This document shows, in pieces, positions 34,738 to 43,176 of a stretch of DNA of 64,000 nt. Every line of letters begins with the position of its first letter. The first letter of the stretch is position 1. Under the pieces are notes generated by a model that made no database searches, was not told the DNA's origin, and saw only the letters and a list, made by a program, of their open reading frames with translations. This DNA is from Bradyrhizobium diazoefficiens (lineage in GTDB: Bacteria; Pseudomonadota; Alphaproteobacteria; Rhizobiales; Xanthobacteraceae): NCBI RefSeq assembly GCF_018131015.1, contig NZ_JAFCJJ010000009.1, forward strand, positions 178,412-242,411, read 5' to 3'. The translations under genes were made by a program, and so were the position numbers.

Positions 34738-35463
34738 TCATTCCGCCAGTTTCCGGCCTGCAACCCCGGTGGCGCAGCCGAAGAAATATCTTGAATACTC
34801 CACCTGCAGGCCGTGGTTGCGGAGCATGGCGGCAACCCCGGCGGCGCTGCCAAAATTCGTGCTGTAGGTCCCGATCATCGCGAAATCCTGGGCGCCACGC
34901 AGAAAGACCCGCTCGACCAGCGGCAGCACCACCTTGAGATGGAACAGGTACAAATACCGCAGCCACCACCCCTTCGGATCGGACGCCTCGATCATGGAGT
35001 ACACGCCGCCGGGCTTGAGCACGCGCGCGATCAGCGCGGCGAGCTGCGCATGCTGCTCGGGCTTGAAGGTCTTCAGGCCGAAGGTGGAGATCACGAAGTC
35101 CGCGCTCTCCGGCGGCAGGTCGCTGGCCAGCACGTTGTCCTCGATGAACTCGATCCGATGGGCGCGATGCGCATGAAGCCGTTCCATGGCACGGCGATGC
35201 ATCCCGGAGGAAATGTCGACCGCCGTGATCGCGCCGATATCGCCGAAACGCTTCAGCAGATGGGGCCAGGCCTCGCCGGTTCCCGCCATCAGATCATAGC
35301 CGCGTGCCCCGCCCGGTCTCGGCGCCGGCATCGCCGCCACGCATTGGCGGCGCCAGCGCTCGGTGAAACCCATCGAGCAGATCAGGCTGAAGGTGATGTA
35401 GCGATCGGAGCAGCGATCGAACACGTCCTTCACGAATGCCGGGTCATAGATGTCCCTGTCCAT
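34738..35463 (-). CDS. class I SAM-dependent methyltransferase (UbiE-like)
   Basis: A 241-residue methyltransferase. SAM motif I is YDLMAGTGEAWPHL (about 75-88), motif II AVDISSGMHRRAMERL, and motif IV DFVISTFGLKTF, which resembles the UbiE/COQ5 'FGLRN' segment. A post-motif LKPGGVYSMIEASDPKG is present. It may methylate a lipid- or quinone-like substrate, but this is inference. It is about 95 bp upstream of the MFS gene on the same strand. Confidence 0.85.
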   Translation of the reverse strand: MDRDIYDPAFVKDVFDRCSDRYITFSLICSMGFTERWRRQCVAAMPAPRPGGARGYDLMAGTGEAWPHLLKRFGDIGAITAVDISSGMHRRAMERLHAHRAHRIEFIEDNVLASDLPPESADFVISTFGLKTFKPEQHAQLAALIARVLKPGGVYSMIEASDPKGWWLRYLYLFHLKVVLPLVERVFLRGAQDFAMIGTYSTNFGSAAGVAAMLRNHGLQVEYSRYFFGCATGVAGRKLAE

Positions 35464-35684
35464 GTCGTTGGCGATGCCCCCCTGCTATCGGCCACTGGCA
35501 GCGCCGCAATGGTAGTTCGATTCCGGCGCCGGCACGACAGGGCCGGCATCACAGGGTTCTGCCACTGCGACACCGGACTCTGGGGACGGCGCATCAAAAT
35601 CTCGAAAAACAACCCCATGCACTGATTCCGGCCGCTGTCTTTTCAATGACTTGGCGGCGGCCCACCGGCCCCGCCCGGCAGCCG

Positions 35685-36188
35685 TCAGCTCGCCTCCGCC
35701 GGCCGGTCCTGACGGCGCGCCAGCAGATGGAACGCGACCACATGGGTGATCATCAGCAGCGGCACGAGGAGGATCGGGATCGCATAGAGCGCGCCGAGTT
35801 CCCCCGCCACCGCGCCGAGGTCGAGCGCATAGCCGTGCCAGTAGTTCAGGAGGAGATCGCCCGCGCCGACCAGGTTGAAGGCCACGACCAGCAGGAGGAA
35901 CAGCGGGCGCTGCCGCACCGCGACGAAGGCCAGCATGGCCAATAACCCGGTCGCGAAGTCGGCATAGGCGGCGGACACGGCGAAGCCGGATGGAAGCTGC
36001 GCGCCGACAACGCCGGGGATGAGAAAGGCCAGTCCGAAGAAGCGAAAGCTGTGCAGGAGCGCGATGGCGCGAAGCGCCTCGACCCGCTCCATCGCCTTCA
36101 GCCACGGCCAGCCATAGGCACTGAGGCAGAGCAGCCAGGGCACGTAGCCAAGCGCGAGATGAATCTGGAAAATGGTGGCCGTCGACAT
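35685..36188 (-). CDS. hypothetical membrane protein, four to five helices
   Basis: A 167-residue hydrophobic protein with four to five membrane segments (about residues 5-22, 40-62, 72-88, 95-112, 125-150) and a conserved-looking LNYWHGYALDLG loop. It is divergent from a LysR regulator 80 bp away, so it is the natural target of that regulator. I do not recognise the family. Confidence 0.8.
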   Translation of the reverse strand: MSTATIFQIHLALGYVPWLLCLSAYGWPWLKAMERVEALRAIALLHSFRFFGLAFLIPGVVGAQLPSGFAVSAAYADFATGLLAMLAFVAVRQRPLFLLLVVAFNLVGAGDLLLNYWHGYALDLGAVAGELGALYAIPILLVPLLMITHVVAFHLLARRQDRPAEAS

Positions 36189-36267
36189 GGACGTTCTCCC
36201 GGGTTTGCTGCGGCCTGAGATAGGCCCGCTTCCGGGGCGCGACTATCCGCGATAATGTCGACGGGCC

Positions 36268-37185
36268 ATGAAGCAGAACTTCACAATCAGGCAGGGTGCG
36301 CTCGACGGCCTCGAAGCCTGTCTCGCCGTCGCGCGGCATCGCAATTTCCGGCGCGCAGCCGCCGAGCTCGCCGTCTCGCCGTCGGCGATCAGCCAGGCGG
36401 TGCGCACGCTGGAGGCGCGGCTCGGTGCGGCGCTGTTCATCCGCACCACGCGCAGCGTCGGATTGACCGAGGCCGGCCAGCGCTTCGTGTCGCGCGCCAG
36501 GCCCGCCTTCGAGGAGCTCGTCGCCGCGGGCGAAGCCGCGCGCGACCTCGGGCAGCGGCCGACGGGGCTGCTGCGCCTCGCCGTTCCGCGCGCGGTCGTT
36601 CCCCTGATCCTCGAGCCGGTAATCGCCGCCTTCTGCCAGGCCTATCCCGAGATCGAGGTGGAGATCGCCGCGAGCGAGGTGATGGTCGATCTCGCCGCGC
36701 AAGGATTCGACGCCGGCATCCGTCTCGGCCAGCTCATCGCGCCGGACATGATCGCGGTGCGGCTGACGCAGCCGTTTCCGTTCATGGTGGTCGGCAGTCC
36801 CGGTTACCTCGACGGGCGCAAGCGGCCGCGCCGCATCGACGACCTGCGCCAGCATGCCTGCCTGCGCCTGCGCCGCGCCAACGGATCGATCGCGCCATGG
36901 CCGTTCATCGATGGCAACAGGACCATCGAGGCCGTCGTGTCCGGCCCGCTGATCGCGCACGACTATGCCACGCTGCTCGGTGCGGCCATCCAGGGCGTCG
37001 GACTGGCGCAGGTGCCCGGCCCGCTCGCCCGGGCGGCGATGGAAGACGGCCGCTTGCTGCAGGTGCTCGCGCCCTTTGCGATCACCGGACCCGGGGTTTT
37101 TCTGTACTATCCGGGCAAACGCCAGGCCTTGCCGAAACTGCGTGCGTTCATCGAGCACGTCAGATACCGCGACAAGCGATCATGA
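36268..37185 (+). CDS. LysR-family transcriptional regulator
   Basis: A 305-residue LysR regulator. The helix-turn-helix is in residues 8-65 (AVARHRNFRRAAAELAVSPSAISQAVRTLEARLGAALFIRTTRSV); the rest is the periplasmic-binding-protein-like effector domain. It is divergent from the membrane protein gene and its stop overlaps the ATG of the deformylase-like gene by 4 bp (ATGA), so these two are translationally coupled. Confidence 0.93.
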   Translation: MKQNFTIRQGALDGLEACLAVARHRNFRRAAAELAVSPSAISQAVRTLEARLGAALFIRTTRSVGLTEAGQRFVSRARPAFEELVAAGEAARDLGQRPTGLLRLAVPRAVVPLILEPVIAAFCQAYPEIEVEIAASEVMVDLAAQGFDAGIRLGQLIAPDMIAVRLTQPFPFMVVGSPGYLDGRKRPRRIDDLRQHACLRLRRANGSIAPWPFIDGNRTIEAVVSGPLIAHDYATLLGAAIQGVGLAQVPGPLARAAMEDGRLLQVLAPFAITGPGVFLYYPGKRQALPKLRAFIEHVRYRDKRS

Positions 37186-37679
37186 CCATTCGGCCCATCG
37201 TCCGCTATCCCGACCGCCGGCTCGCGATCCCGGCACGGCCCGTCACCGCCTTCGACGACGGCCTGCGCGAGCTTGCGAGCGACCTCGTGGACACCATGCG
37301 CGCCGCGCCCGGCATCGGCATCACCGCGCCGCATATCGGCATCCCCCTGCGCGTCGTCGTGCTCGAGCTCGACCCCAAGGGCGGGCCGCAGACCTACGTC
37401 AATCCCGAGATCGAATGGGCTTCGAACGAGATGATCATGCATCGCGAAGGCAGCGTCTCGATGCCCGGCGTCAACGACGAGGTGCAGCGCCACGCGCGCG
37501 TGCGGATCAGCTTTCGGGATCTCGACGGCAACATGCAGAGCGAGGAATCCGAGGCCTTGCGCGCCGTGTGCCACCAGCACGAGATCGACCAGCTCGACGG
37601 CATGTTCTGGCTGCAGCGGCTGTCGCGGCTGAAGCGCGAGCGGCTGGTGAAAAAGTTCGAGAAGTTGATGCGGGGATGA
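37182..37679 (+). CDS. peptide deformylase-like protein with altered metal ligands
   Basis: A 165-residue protein of peptide deformylase length and fold. Motif 1 reads GIGITAPH (44-51; normally ends in Gln). Motif 2 reads EGSVS (89-93), where Ser91 replaces the Cys that binds the metal. Motif 3 reads HEIDQ (133-137), where Gln137 replaces the second metal His; the catalytic Glu134 remains. Two of three metal ligands are thus changed, so normal deformylation is doubtful. It could act on another substrate or bind without catalysis. A housekeeping def gene is expected elsewhere. Confidence 0.88.
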   Translation: MTIRPIVRYPDRRLAIPARPVTAFDDGLRELASDLVDTMRAAPGIGITAPHIGIPLRVVVLELDPKGGPQTYVNPEIEWASNEMIMHREGSVSMPGVNDEVQRHARVRISFRDLDGNMQSEESEALRAVCHQHEIDQLDGMFWLQRLSRLKRERLVKKFEKLMRG

Positions 37680-37774
37680 CCGTTGCCAAGCTGAAGGCGA
37701 TGCCCATCTTGTCCGGTGGGCATTCTGCGCCGATATGATCGGGGTTCTGCGCCATCGTTTGTGGAGAAGCTGCC

Positions 37775-38188
37775 ATGGACTTTTCAGGACGCTGCGCCTG
37801 CGGTGCAGTTCACTACACCGTCACGGCCGAGCCGATCCGCGGCTTCCAATGCCAGTGCCGCGACTGCCAGCGTGATACGGGGACCGGCCATAGTTCCGTC
37901 TTCGTATTCCCGCGCAACGCTGTCTCCGTTATCGGCGACGTGCGCGAGATCGCCCGCGCGGCAGACAGCGGCGCCGTCAAGCGCAAAGGTTTTTGTCCGA
38001 ACTGCGGTTCGCCGATCTACAACCAGCCGGAGGAGAAACCCGAATTCATCGGCATCTATGTCGGCACGCTGGACGATGCCAGCACGTTCAAACCGGCAGT
38101 CGTCTTGTTCTGCTCGCGCGGCTATGCGTGGGATCATCTCGATCCGGAGACTCCCAGGCTTCCGGAGTGGCATCCGGGATCGCGTTGA
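37775..38188 (+). CDS. GFA (CENP-V/glutathione-dependent formaldehyde-activating) family protein
   Basis: A 137-residue zinc protein starting RCACGAVHYTV with CQCRDCQRDTG and, later, FCPNCGSPIY, the Cys pairs of the GFA/CENP-V fold. The founding enzyme adds glutathione to formaldehyde, but most small members have unknown activity. It lies between the deformylase gene and a duplicated fragment of that gene's 3' end, suggesting insertion into a duplication. Confidence 0.9.
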   Translation: MDFSGRCACGAVHYTVTAEPIRGFQCQCRDCQRDTGTGHSSVFVFPRNAVSVIGDVREIARAADSGAVKRKGFCPNCGSPIYNQPEEKPEFIGIYVGTLDDASTFKPAVVLFCSRGYAWDHLDPETPRLPEWHPGSR

Positions 38189-38218
38189 AGACAGGGACCG
38201 AAGCAAAGGCAGACCGCG

Positions 38219-38250
38219 GGATGGGTGGAGCGAAGCGACACCCATCCTAC
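38219..38250. repeat. dispersed short palindrome, family B
   Basis: GGATGGGT at 38219-38226 pairs with ACCCATCC at 38240-38247, around a GGAGCGAAGCGAC centre. Related copies are at 43008-43037 and, inverted, at 43748-43778, all between genes. Confidence 0.75.
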
Positions 38251-38253
38251 CTA

Positions 38254-38324
38254 CTGAAGCGGGAGCGGCTGGTGAGGAAGTTCGGGAAGATGACGCGGGC
38301 GTGACCGCTGCCAAGCTCCGCGCG
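38254..38324 (+). pseudogene. duplicated 3' end of the deformylase-like gene
   Basis: About 70 bp are closely similar to 37629-37698, which covers the last 16 codons of the deformylase-like gene, its stop and about 20 bp beyond. The translation LKRERLVRKFGKMTRA matches LKRERLVKKFEKLMRG. Only the 3' tail exists, so it is a remnant, with the GFA gene lying between the two copies. Confidence 0.7.
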
Positions 38325-38341
38325 GCATTCGCGAACCGCGC

Positions 38342-39451
38342 CTACAGGCTTCGAAGGAAGTCGATCATCGCGGTGCTGACGTCCGGCGCACGTTCCTGCT
38401 GGGTCCAGTGACCACAGCCCGGCAGCACGATCGCCGGCCGGAGCTTTGGCACGAAAGCCGCCTGCCTGGCGATGTCCTCTCGAAACGCGGCACCGACAAA
38501 ATCGCGCTCGCCGACGAGATAGAGCGCGGGAACGGTCACCACCGCCCCGTCGAAGGCGGCCATCAGTTCCCAGCCGCGATCGATATTGCGCCACCACGCG
38601 AGCGGGCCGTGGAACCCGCTCCGCGCGAACGCCTCGACATAGACATCGATGTCTGCATCCGTGATCCAGGACGGCAAGGACGGCGGATCCGCCAGGACCG
38701 TCCCCTTGCGCGGCACCATTCCGGCCACAAATCCGCCGCCCGCCGACGCAGGCCGATCGCCCGATTGCAGATAGAACTGGGAACGGAACGTGCGACGCAG
38801 ATCGCGCCCAAGCCCGACCTCGGCCTCGGGCGTCTGCAGGAAGAGCTGGTAGAACACGGCATTCTCATTGCGCGGCATCAGCGTCGTTGGCGGCGCCGGG
38901 CTGTCGCCGAACGCTCGCGGCCGGAACGGCGGGCTCATGGCAATCACGGCGCTGAAGCGGTCGGGGCGCAACAAGGCCGCCTGCCACGCGATCGCGGCGC
39001 CGATGTCGTGGCCGGCGATCACGGCCTGGCCGGCACCGAGAGCATCGAGCAGACCGACGATGTCGCCGATGTCGTGGAGGATCGTGTACTTCTCCACTTC
39101 CTCCGGCCGGTCGCTTCGTCCATAGCCGCGCAGGTCCGGCGCCACCGCATGGAATCCGGCCTTCGCCAGCGCGGTGAGCTGATGCCGCCACGAATACCAG
39201 CACTCGGGAAAGCCGTGGCAGAGGATGACGAGCGGACCTTCGCCCTGCTCGGCCACGTGCAGGCGGATGCCGTTGGTCTCGATCATGCGGTGCCTCACCC
39301 CGGGCATCGCCGGGTCCCCCCAGGATGCCGGCTCAGCCTTTGCGGGTTCGGCGGCGGCGGGGTGTGAGGGCTGCGCGAGCGCAGCACCCACGGCGAGCGC
39401 GCCTGCCGCCCGGAGCGTGTCGCGCCGGGACAATGTCGGCTTGCTCGACAT
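38342..39451 (-). CDS. secreted alpha/beta hydrolase (epoxide hydrolase-like)
   Basis: A 369-residue protein starting at ATG 39451 with a twin-arginine signal (SRRDTLRAAGALAVGAALA). The hydrolase core has the HGFPECWYSWRHQ oxyanion motif, nucleophile Asp in AGHDIGAAIAW, and a final His in GCGHWTQQE, as in epoxide hydrolases and haloalkane-type enzymes. Export by Tat as a folded protein is likely. Its ATG overlaps the stop of the upstream small secreted protein, so they are coupled. Confidence 0.9.
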   Translation of the reverse strand: MSSKPTLSRRDTLRAAGALAVGAALAQPSHPAAAEPAKAEPASWGDPAMPGVRHRMIETNGIRLHVAEQGEGPLVILCHGFPECWYSWRHQLTALAKAGFHAVAPDLRGYGRSDRPEEVEKYTILHDIGDIVGLLDALGAGQAVIAGHDIGAAIAWQAALLRPDRFSAVIAMSPPFRPRAFGDSPAPPTTLMPRNENAVFYQLFLQTPEAEVGLGRDLRRTFRSQFYLQSGDRPASAGGGFVAGMVPRKGTVLADPPSLPSWITDADIDVYVEAFARSGFHGPLAWWRNIDRGWELMAAFDGAVVTVPALYLVGERDFVGAAFREDIARQAAFVPKLRPAIVLPGCGHWTQQERAPDVSTAMIDFLRSL

Positions 39452-39894
39452 CACTGCGCCCCCCTCATCGCGGCGGGATTGGCCATGAGCAGGCCGAGCG
39501 GCTGCAGCGGACCGACCGGGATATAGTCGTGATCCATGAGATGTTCCTTGCCGAGCGGAAGTCCATCCATAATCGCTTCCGCCTCCGCAATATCGTTCGT
39601 CGTCAGCAACAGGACGGCTCCGCGTCCATCGCCGCGCGAAAACCATTCACGAACTTTCCCACCGAGATAGAGCTGCACTGTCGCCCGGACCTCGGCTGGC
39701 ATCACAGCCATCACCTGTTCGCGGGTGACGCCCGCTTTCACGGTGAGGATGACGAGAACGCCGGTTACGGCTTGCGACGCGACTTGAGCTTGAGCGGTGG
39801 TCGGGTGGGTCATGAGCAATCCTCCTGTGAGAGCGAGCGTGAGTGCGACGACGATGCGGCGCAGTGCGCCCGTCGTTCTCGTGTGGGCGATCAT
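39451..39894 (-). CDS. secreted YciI/muconolactone isomerase-like protein
   Basis: A 147-residue protein with a signal peptide (cleavage after about TTAQAQ, residue 37) and a small ferredoxin-like alpha/beta domain (VTGVLVILTVKAGVTREQVM ... AVLLLTTNDIAEAEAIMDGLPL) of the YciI/dimeric barrel type. It is the first gene of an operon with the Tat-exported hydrolase and is divergent from a LysR regulator, so it probably belongs to the regulated pathway. Confidence 0.78.
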   Translation of the reverse strand: MIAHTRTTGALRRIVVALTLALTGGLLMTHPTTAQAQVASQAVTGVLVILTVKAGVTREQVMAVMPAEVRATVQLYLGGKVREWFSRGDGRGAVLLLTTNDIAEAEAIMDGLPLGKEHLMDHDYIPVGPLQPLGLLMANPAAMRGAQ

Positions 39895-40000
39895 GGCGGG
39901 CTTCCTTGTTCGAACCTCGGTTGCGGCCGCTTGCCATTGGCACCGCGGCGACCGCTGCCGGTTCACATAGAAACCTGCAAGGCGGCTTGTACTGCCGATC

Positions 40001-40029
40001 TGTTCACATATGTTGTTCAGAAATGAACA
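40001..40029. promoter_or_regulatory. LysR-type operator
   Basis: TGTTCA at 40001-40006 and a perfect palindrome TGTTCA-GAAA-TGAACA at 40014-40029, 10 bp before the LysR ATG. It lies in the divergent region between that gene and the hydrolase operon, as expected for a LysR binding site. Confidence 0.55.
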
Positions 40030-40038
40030 GGGGTCCGC

Positions 40039-40944
40039 ATGAGCTGGCAGTGGGATGACGTCCGCTTCTTCCTGGCCGTGGCGCGCGCCGGCAGCCTGTC
40101 GGGAGCGGCGCGCACGCTCGGTGTCGGTCATGTCACGGTTGGGCGCCGGATCGCGCTGCTCGAACAGCAACTCGGCGTGACGTTGCTGAACCGCAACCCG
40201 GACGGCTTCGTGGTGACGTCGGCCGGCGAGGCCATCCTGCGCCAGTGCACGGCGATGGAGAGCGCCGCCATGGATCTCGAACGCACGGTCGCGGGACGGG
40301 ACTCGCGGCTCACCGGCTCGGTCCGGGTCACCGCGACCGAAGCGCTCGCCCATCAAGTGATCGCGCCTGCGGTTGCGGCGCTGCGCGAAACCCATCCGGC
40401 GCTGAGGGTCGATCTGATCGTCGGCGTTCGCTCGCTCGACGTCGCGCGCCGCGAGGCCGACCTTGCGGTCAGATTCGCGCGGCCGTCAGCATCGGATCTC
40501 GTATGCCGCAAACTGGGCGAGGTCGCTTTCGCGCTGTACGCCTCGAAGCGCTATCTGGCGCGCAAGGGCACCCCGAAGCAAGGCGCGGGACTGGCGGATT
40601 TCGACCTGATCACATTCACCGGCGCGCCACCCGCGATGAGCCCCTTCTTCATGGGCGAACAACTCGAAGGTGCCCGGATCGCGCTTCGCTGCGACAACCC
40701 GTTCGTTCAGCTTCGCGCGGCTGCGAGCCACGGGGGCATTGCCGAGGCAGCCTGCTGTCTTGGCGATGGCATGCCGGATCTGGTCCGCGTCTGGCCCGAC
40801 AGAGCGCCGGCACGACGCGTGCTGTGGCTGATCATGCACCAGGACATGCAGCGCGCCGCACGCGTCAGAGCCGTCTCGGGTGCAATCAGCGAGGCGTTCC
40901 GCCGCCAGCGGCGAATTCTGGAGCAAGGCATCGCGGCAAAATGA
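40039..40944 (+). CDS. LysR-family transcriptional regulator
   Basis: A 301-residue LysR protein: WDDVRFFLAVARAGSLSGAARTLGVGHVTVGRRIALLEQQLGV in residues 5-47, then the effector domain. The N-terminal 'MSWQWDDVRFF' style is of the group that often controls neighbouring oxidoreductases or hydrolases. It is divergent from the secreted hydrolase operon and has an operator at 40001-40029. Confidence 0.92.
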   Translation: MSWQWDDVRFFLAVARAGSLSGAARTLGVGHVTVGRRIALLEQQLGVTLLNRNPDGFVVTSAGEAILRQCTAMESAAMDLERTVAGRDSRLTGSVRVTATEALAHQVIAPAVAALRETHPALRVDLIVGVRSLDVARREADLAVRFARPSASDLVCRKLGEVAFALYASKRYLARKGTPKQGAGLADFDLITFTGAPPAMSPFFMGEQLEGARIALRCDNPFVQLRAAASHGGIAEAACCLGDGMPDLVRVWPDRAPARRVLWLIMHQDMQRAARVRAVSGAISEAFRRQRRILEQGIAAK

Positions 40945-41046
40945 GCATATGCACTTGCCTTGCGCCGCCTGCCTCGTGATGCGAACCTGCGCGCAACCGG
41001 TCGCAATTTGCGACCGCGGGGACAGCCATATCGCGATCGGAGACAG

Positions 41047-41556
41047 ATGCCCCCCTCACCCATCATGCGTGCGACATGCGCCTGCGGCCGCGTCGAGCTC
41101 AAGGGACTTGGCAAGCCGATCGTCAGCGTCGTCTGCTATTGCGACGACTGCCAGAAGGGCGCCGACCGGATCGAAGCCCTGCCGAATGCGCCCGCGGTGC
41201 GCGATGCCGACGGCGGGACGGCCTATCTCCTCGTTCGAAAAGACCGTTTTGAATGCGCTGACGGAGCCGAGCTGCTGAAGCCGTACAAGCTCAAGGACAA
41301 TTCGCCGACGAACAGGGTTGTCGCGACCTGCTGCAACTCGGCGGTGTTCGCGAATTTTGACCGGGGCCCGTTCTGGGTCTCGGTGTACCGGGCACGGTTT
41401 CGCGGCGAGCTGCCGCCCGTGCAGTACCGGACCTGCACCAAATTCAAGCCGGAGGGCACAGTCCTTCCCAACGATGTGCCGAGCTCGCCGCGCTATTCGC
41501 TGGGCGTCATCGCCAGGATCCTGGCGTCGCGCATCGCGATGGCGCTGGGGAGGTGA
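41047..41556 (+). CDS. GFA-like/DUF6151 family protein
   Basis: A 169-residue Cys-rich protein (MRATCACGRVELKGLGKPIVSVVCYCDDCQKGA; later VATCCNSAVFANF). The Cys pattern is that of GFA-like zinc proteins of the DUF6151 type. ATG 41047 is used; ATG 41065 is also possible. The gene is followed by the toxin-antitoxin promoter. It is the second GFA-fold gene in this region, though it is not closely similar to the one at 37775. Confidence 0.75.
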   Translation: MPPSPIMRATCACGRVELKGLGKPIVSVVCYCDDCQKGADRIEALPNAPAVRDADGGTAYLLVRKDRFECADGAELLKPYKLKDNSPTNRVVATCCNSAVFANFDRGPFWVSVYRARFRGELPPVQYRTCTKFKPEGTVLPNDVPSSPRYSLGVIARILASRIAMALGR

Positions 41557-41566
41557 TGGCCCAGCG

Positions 41567-41607
41567 TTGACAGCGCCTCATCTGAGGCATATCTTTGCCT
41601 CAGATGA
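41567..41607 (+). promoter_or_regulatory. promoter and operator of the Xre-RES toxin-antitoxin operon
   Basis: -35 TTGACA at 41567-41572, 17-bp spacer, -10 TATCTT at 41590-41595. A perfect 12-bp inverted repeat (41578-41589 with 41596-41607) exactly flanks the -10 hexamer, which forms its 6-bp centre. Binding of the antitoxin or complex would block the promoter. Confidence 0.75.
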
Positions 41608-41620
41608 TGTAGAGGACTCC

Positions 41621-42055
41621 ATGACCGGCCAGGCTGCCATCCTCGCCAATCTGCTCGGCCTCAGGGCGCGGACGCCCGAGACGACGCTGACCCTTGCCGC
41701 CTCCGTGGAAAAGGGTCTGCCCGTCTCGGCGCTGGACAAGCTCGCCGGCCGGGTCTCCCCGCTCGATGCGCGCGCCTTCGCCCATCGCGTCGTGCCGAAG
41801 CCGACGCTGGAACGGCGGCGCAAGCAGAAGCGGCCCTTGACGACCGACGAGAGCGACCGGCTGGCGCGCGTCGCAAAAGTCTTTGCGTTCGGGCTCGAGG
41901 TCTTCCGCGACGAAGCCAAAGTGCGCGACTTTCTCAACCGGCCGCATCCGATGCTGGATGAAAGGATCCCCCTGGAGCTGGCGCTTGCGACCGGCCCCGG
42001 CGCCGACGCCGTGATCAATCTGCTGGGCCGCACCGCCTATGGCGGCGGCGTCTGA
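41621..42055 (+). CDS. Xre/DUF2384-type antitoxin
   Basis: A 144-residue antitoxin of the Xre-RES class. The N-terminal part resembles the Xre-like helix-turn-helix, with AGRVSPLDARAFAHRVVPKPTLERR as an insert; the C-terminal part (RLARVAKVFAFGLEVFRDEAKVRDFLNRPHPMLDERIPLELALATGPGADAVINLLGR) is the DUF2384 domain that neutralises RES toxins. It is preceded by AGAGGA and the operator, and ends 2 bp before the toxin start. Confidence 0.92.
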   Translation: MTGQAAILANLLGLRARTPETTLTLAASVEKGLPVSALDKLAGRVSPLDARAFAHRVVPKPTLERRRKQKRPLTTDESDRLARVAKVFAFGLEVFRDEAKVRDFLNRPHPMLDERIPLELALATGPGADAVINLLGRTAYGGGV

Positions 42056-42057
42056 GC

Positions 42058-42537
42058 GTGCAGAAGAGCGATCGCGTCCTCAGATGCTATCGCATCGGCG
42101 ACCCCGACGGCGCCTTTCCGATCTATGATTCCGAGGGCGCGCGGCTCTATCCCGGCCGCTGGAATACGCATGCGAGCCCGGTGATCTACACCTCCGAGCA
42201 CTATTCCACCGCGATGCTGGAGAAGCTGGTTCACGCCAATCTGGTGATGCCGGCCAACCAGCATTTCATCGAGATCACGATCCCGAACGGCGTCTCCTAC
42301 GAGGTGTTCCAGACCGCCGCCCATCCCGGCTGGGACGCGCGCAGCGAGACGATCTGCAAGACTTTTGCGGAAAGATGGTACGAAGACAGGCGCTCCGCCC
42401 TGCTGATCGTGCCCTCGATCCCGGCCAGGCTGGAGCGCAACTTCCTGATCAACCCGGCGCACCCCGACGCTGAGGGCATCACCCACACGATGCCGGAGCC
42501 GGTGTGGTGGGACGAGCGGCTTTACGGGCGGGGATGA
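42058..42537 (+). CDS. RES-domain NAD-degrading toxin
   Basis: A 159-residue RES toxin with the conserved order: RCYRIGDPD (Arg), YTSEHYSTAMLEKLVH (Glu and following), and SIPARLERNFLINPAHP (Ser in SIP). RES toxins destroy NAD+ and stop growth; the upstream Xre antitoxin blocks them. It starts with GTG 42058, a weak start fitting lower toxin than antitoxin dose. The length is normal, so it looks functional. Confidence 0.93.
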   Translation: MQKSDRVLRCYRIGDPDGAFPIYDSEGARLYPGRWNTHASPVIYTSEHYSTAMLEKLVHANLVMPANQHFIEITIPNGVSYEVFQTAAHPGWDARSETICKTFAERWYEDRRSALLIVPSIPARLERNFLINPAHPDAEGITHTMPEPVWWDERLYGRG

Positions 42538-42598
42538 GGTGGGGGCACGACCGGCCCGGCGTGCTTCCTACAGACTGGCTCGTTGAGGGGGACACAAG

Positions 42599-43003
42599 AT
42601 GGCAATGAGCTTCGAACTGTCGATGCTGGCAGGTGCAATCGTCTGGGGGTTCCTTCAGCTTGTCGCCGCCGCACAAGCTGCAAACGTGCAGTACGGACTT
42701 GGATGGGCTGCGAGCCCGCGCGACATCGAGATGCCGCCGCTCAAGCCTATCCCCGGACGCATCAACCGAAATTTCCGCAACTACATGGAGACATTTCCGT
42801 TCTTTGCCGCCGCGGTCCTCATTGCTCACGTTGCAGGCGTTCACAGCGAACTGACTTATTGGGGATCGATCGCTTATATTGGCGGGCGCGTCGTCTACAC
42901 CGCGCTTTACGTCTCCGGCATACCGCTTGTCCGCTCACTCTTCTGGAACGTCGCGAGTTTTGGCATGCTCGCTGTTTTGATTGCGCCTTTCGTGTCTCAC
43001 TGA
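42599..43003 (+). CDS. MAPEG-family membrane protein
   Basis: A 134-residue protein with four helices. It has the MAPEG motif in the first loop (PIPGRINRNFRNYMETFPFFAAAVLIAHVAG), including the Glu-Thr-x-Pro segment. MAPEG members include microsomal glutathione transferases; bacterial ones are mostly uncharacterised. Ribosome site GAGGGGG precedes ATG 42599. A second MAPEG gene is at 49666. Confidence 0.9.
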   Translation: MAMSFELSMLAGAIVWGFLQLVAAAQAANVQYGLGWAASPRDIEMPPLKPIPGRINRNFRNYMETFPFFAAAVLIAHVAGVHSELTYWGSIAYIGGRVVYTALYVSGIPLVRSLFWNVASFGMLAVLIAPFVSH

Positions 43004-43007
43004 GTGA

Positions 43008-43037
43008 GTAGGATGGGTCGGCGAAGCGACACCGTCC
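43008..43037. repeat. degenerate copy of palindrome family B
   Basis: GTAGGATGGGTCGGCGAAGC and following: same core as at 38219, but its right arm has changed to ACCGTCC so the palindrome is broken. It is right after the MAPEG stop. Confidence 0.6.
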
Positions 43038-43176
43038 GTCTAATGATCGCGATGGGCTTCGCTTCGCTCTCCCGGTTCTACACGCCAGGCGAGTTGCCGA
43101 TGCGCTGGCGCGGAGCGAGACCACTATCGCGCGCCAGCCTCGGCAAGCCCTTGCTGCGCGCTCAAGAACTGCGAGA

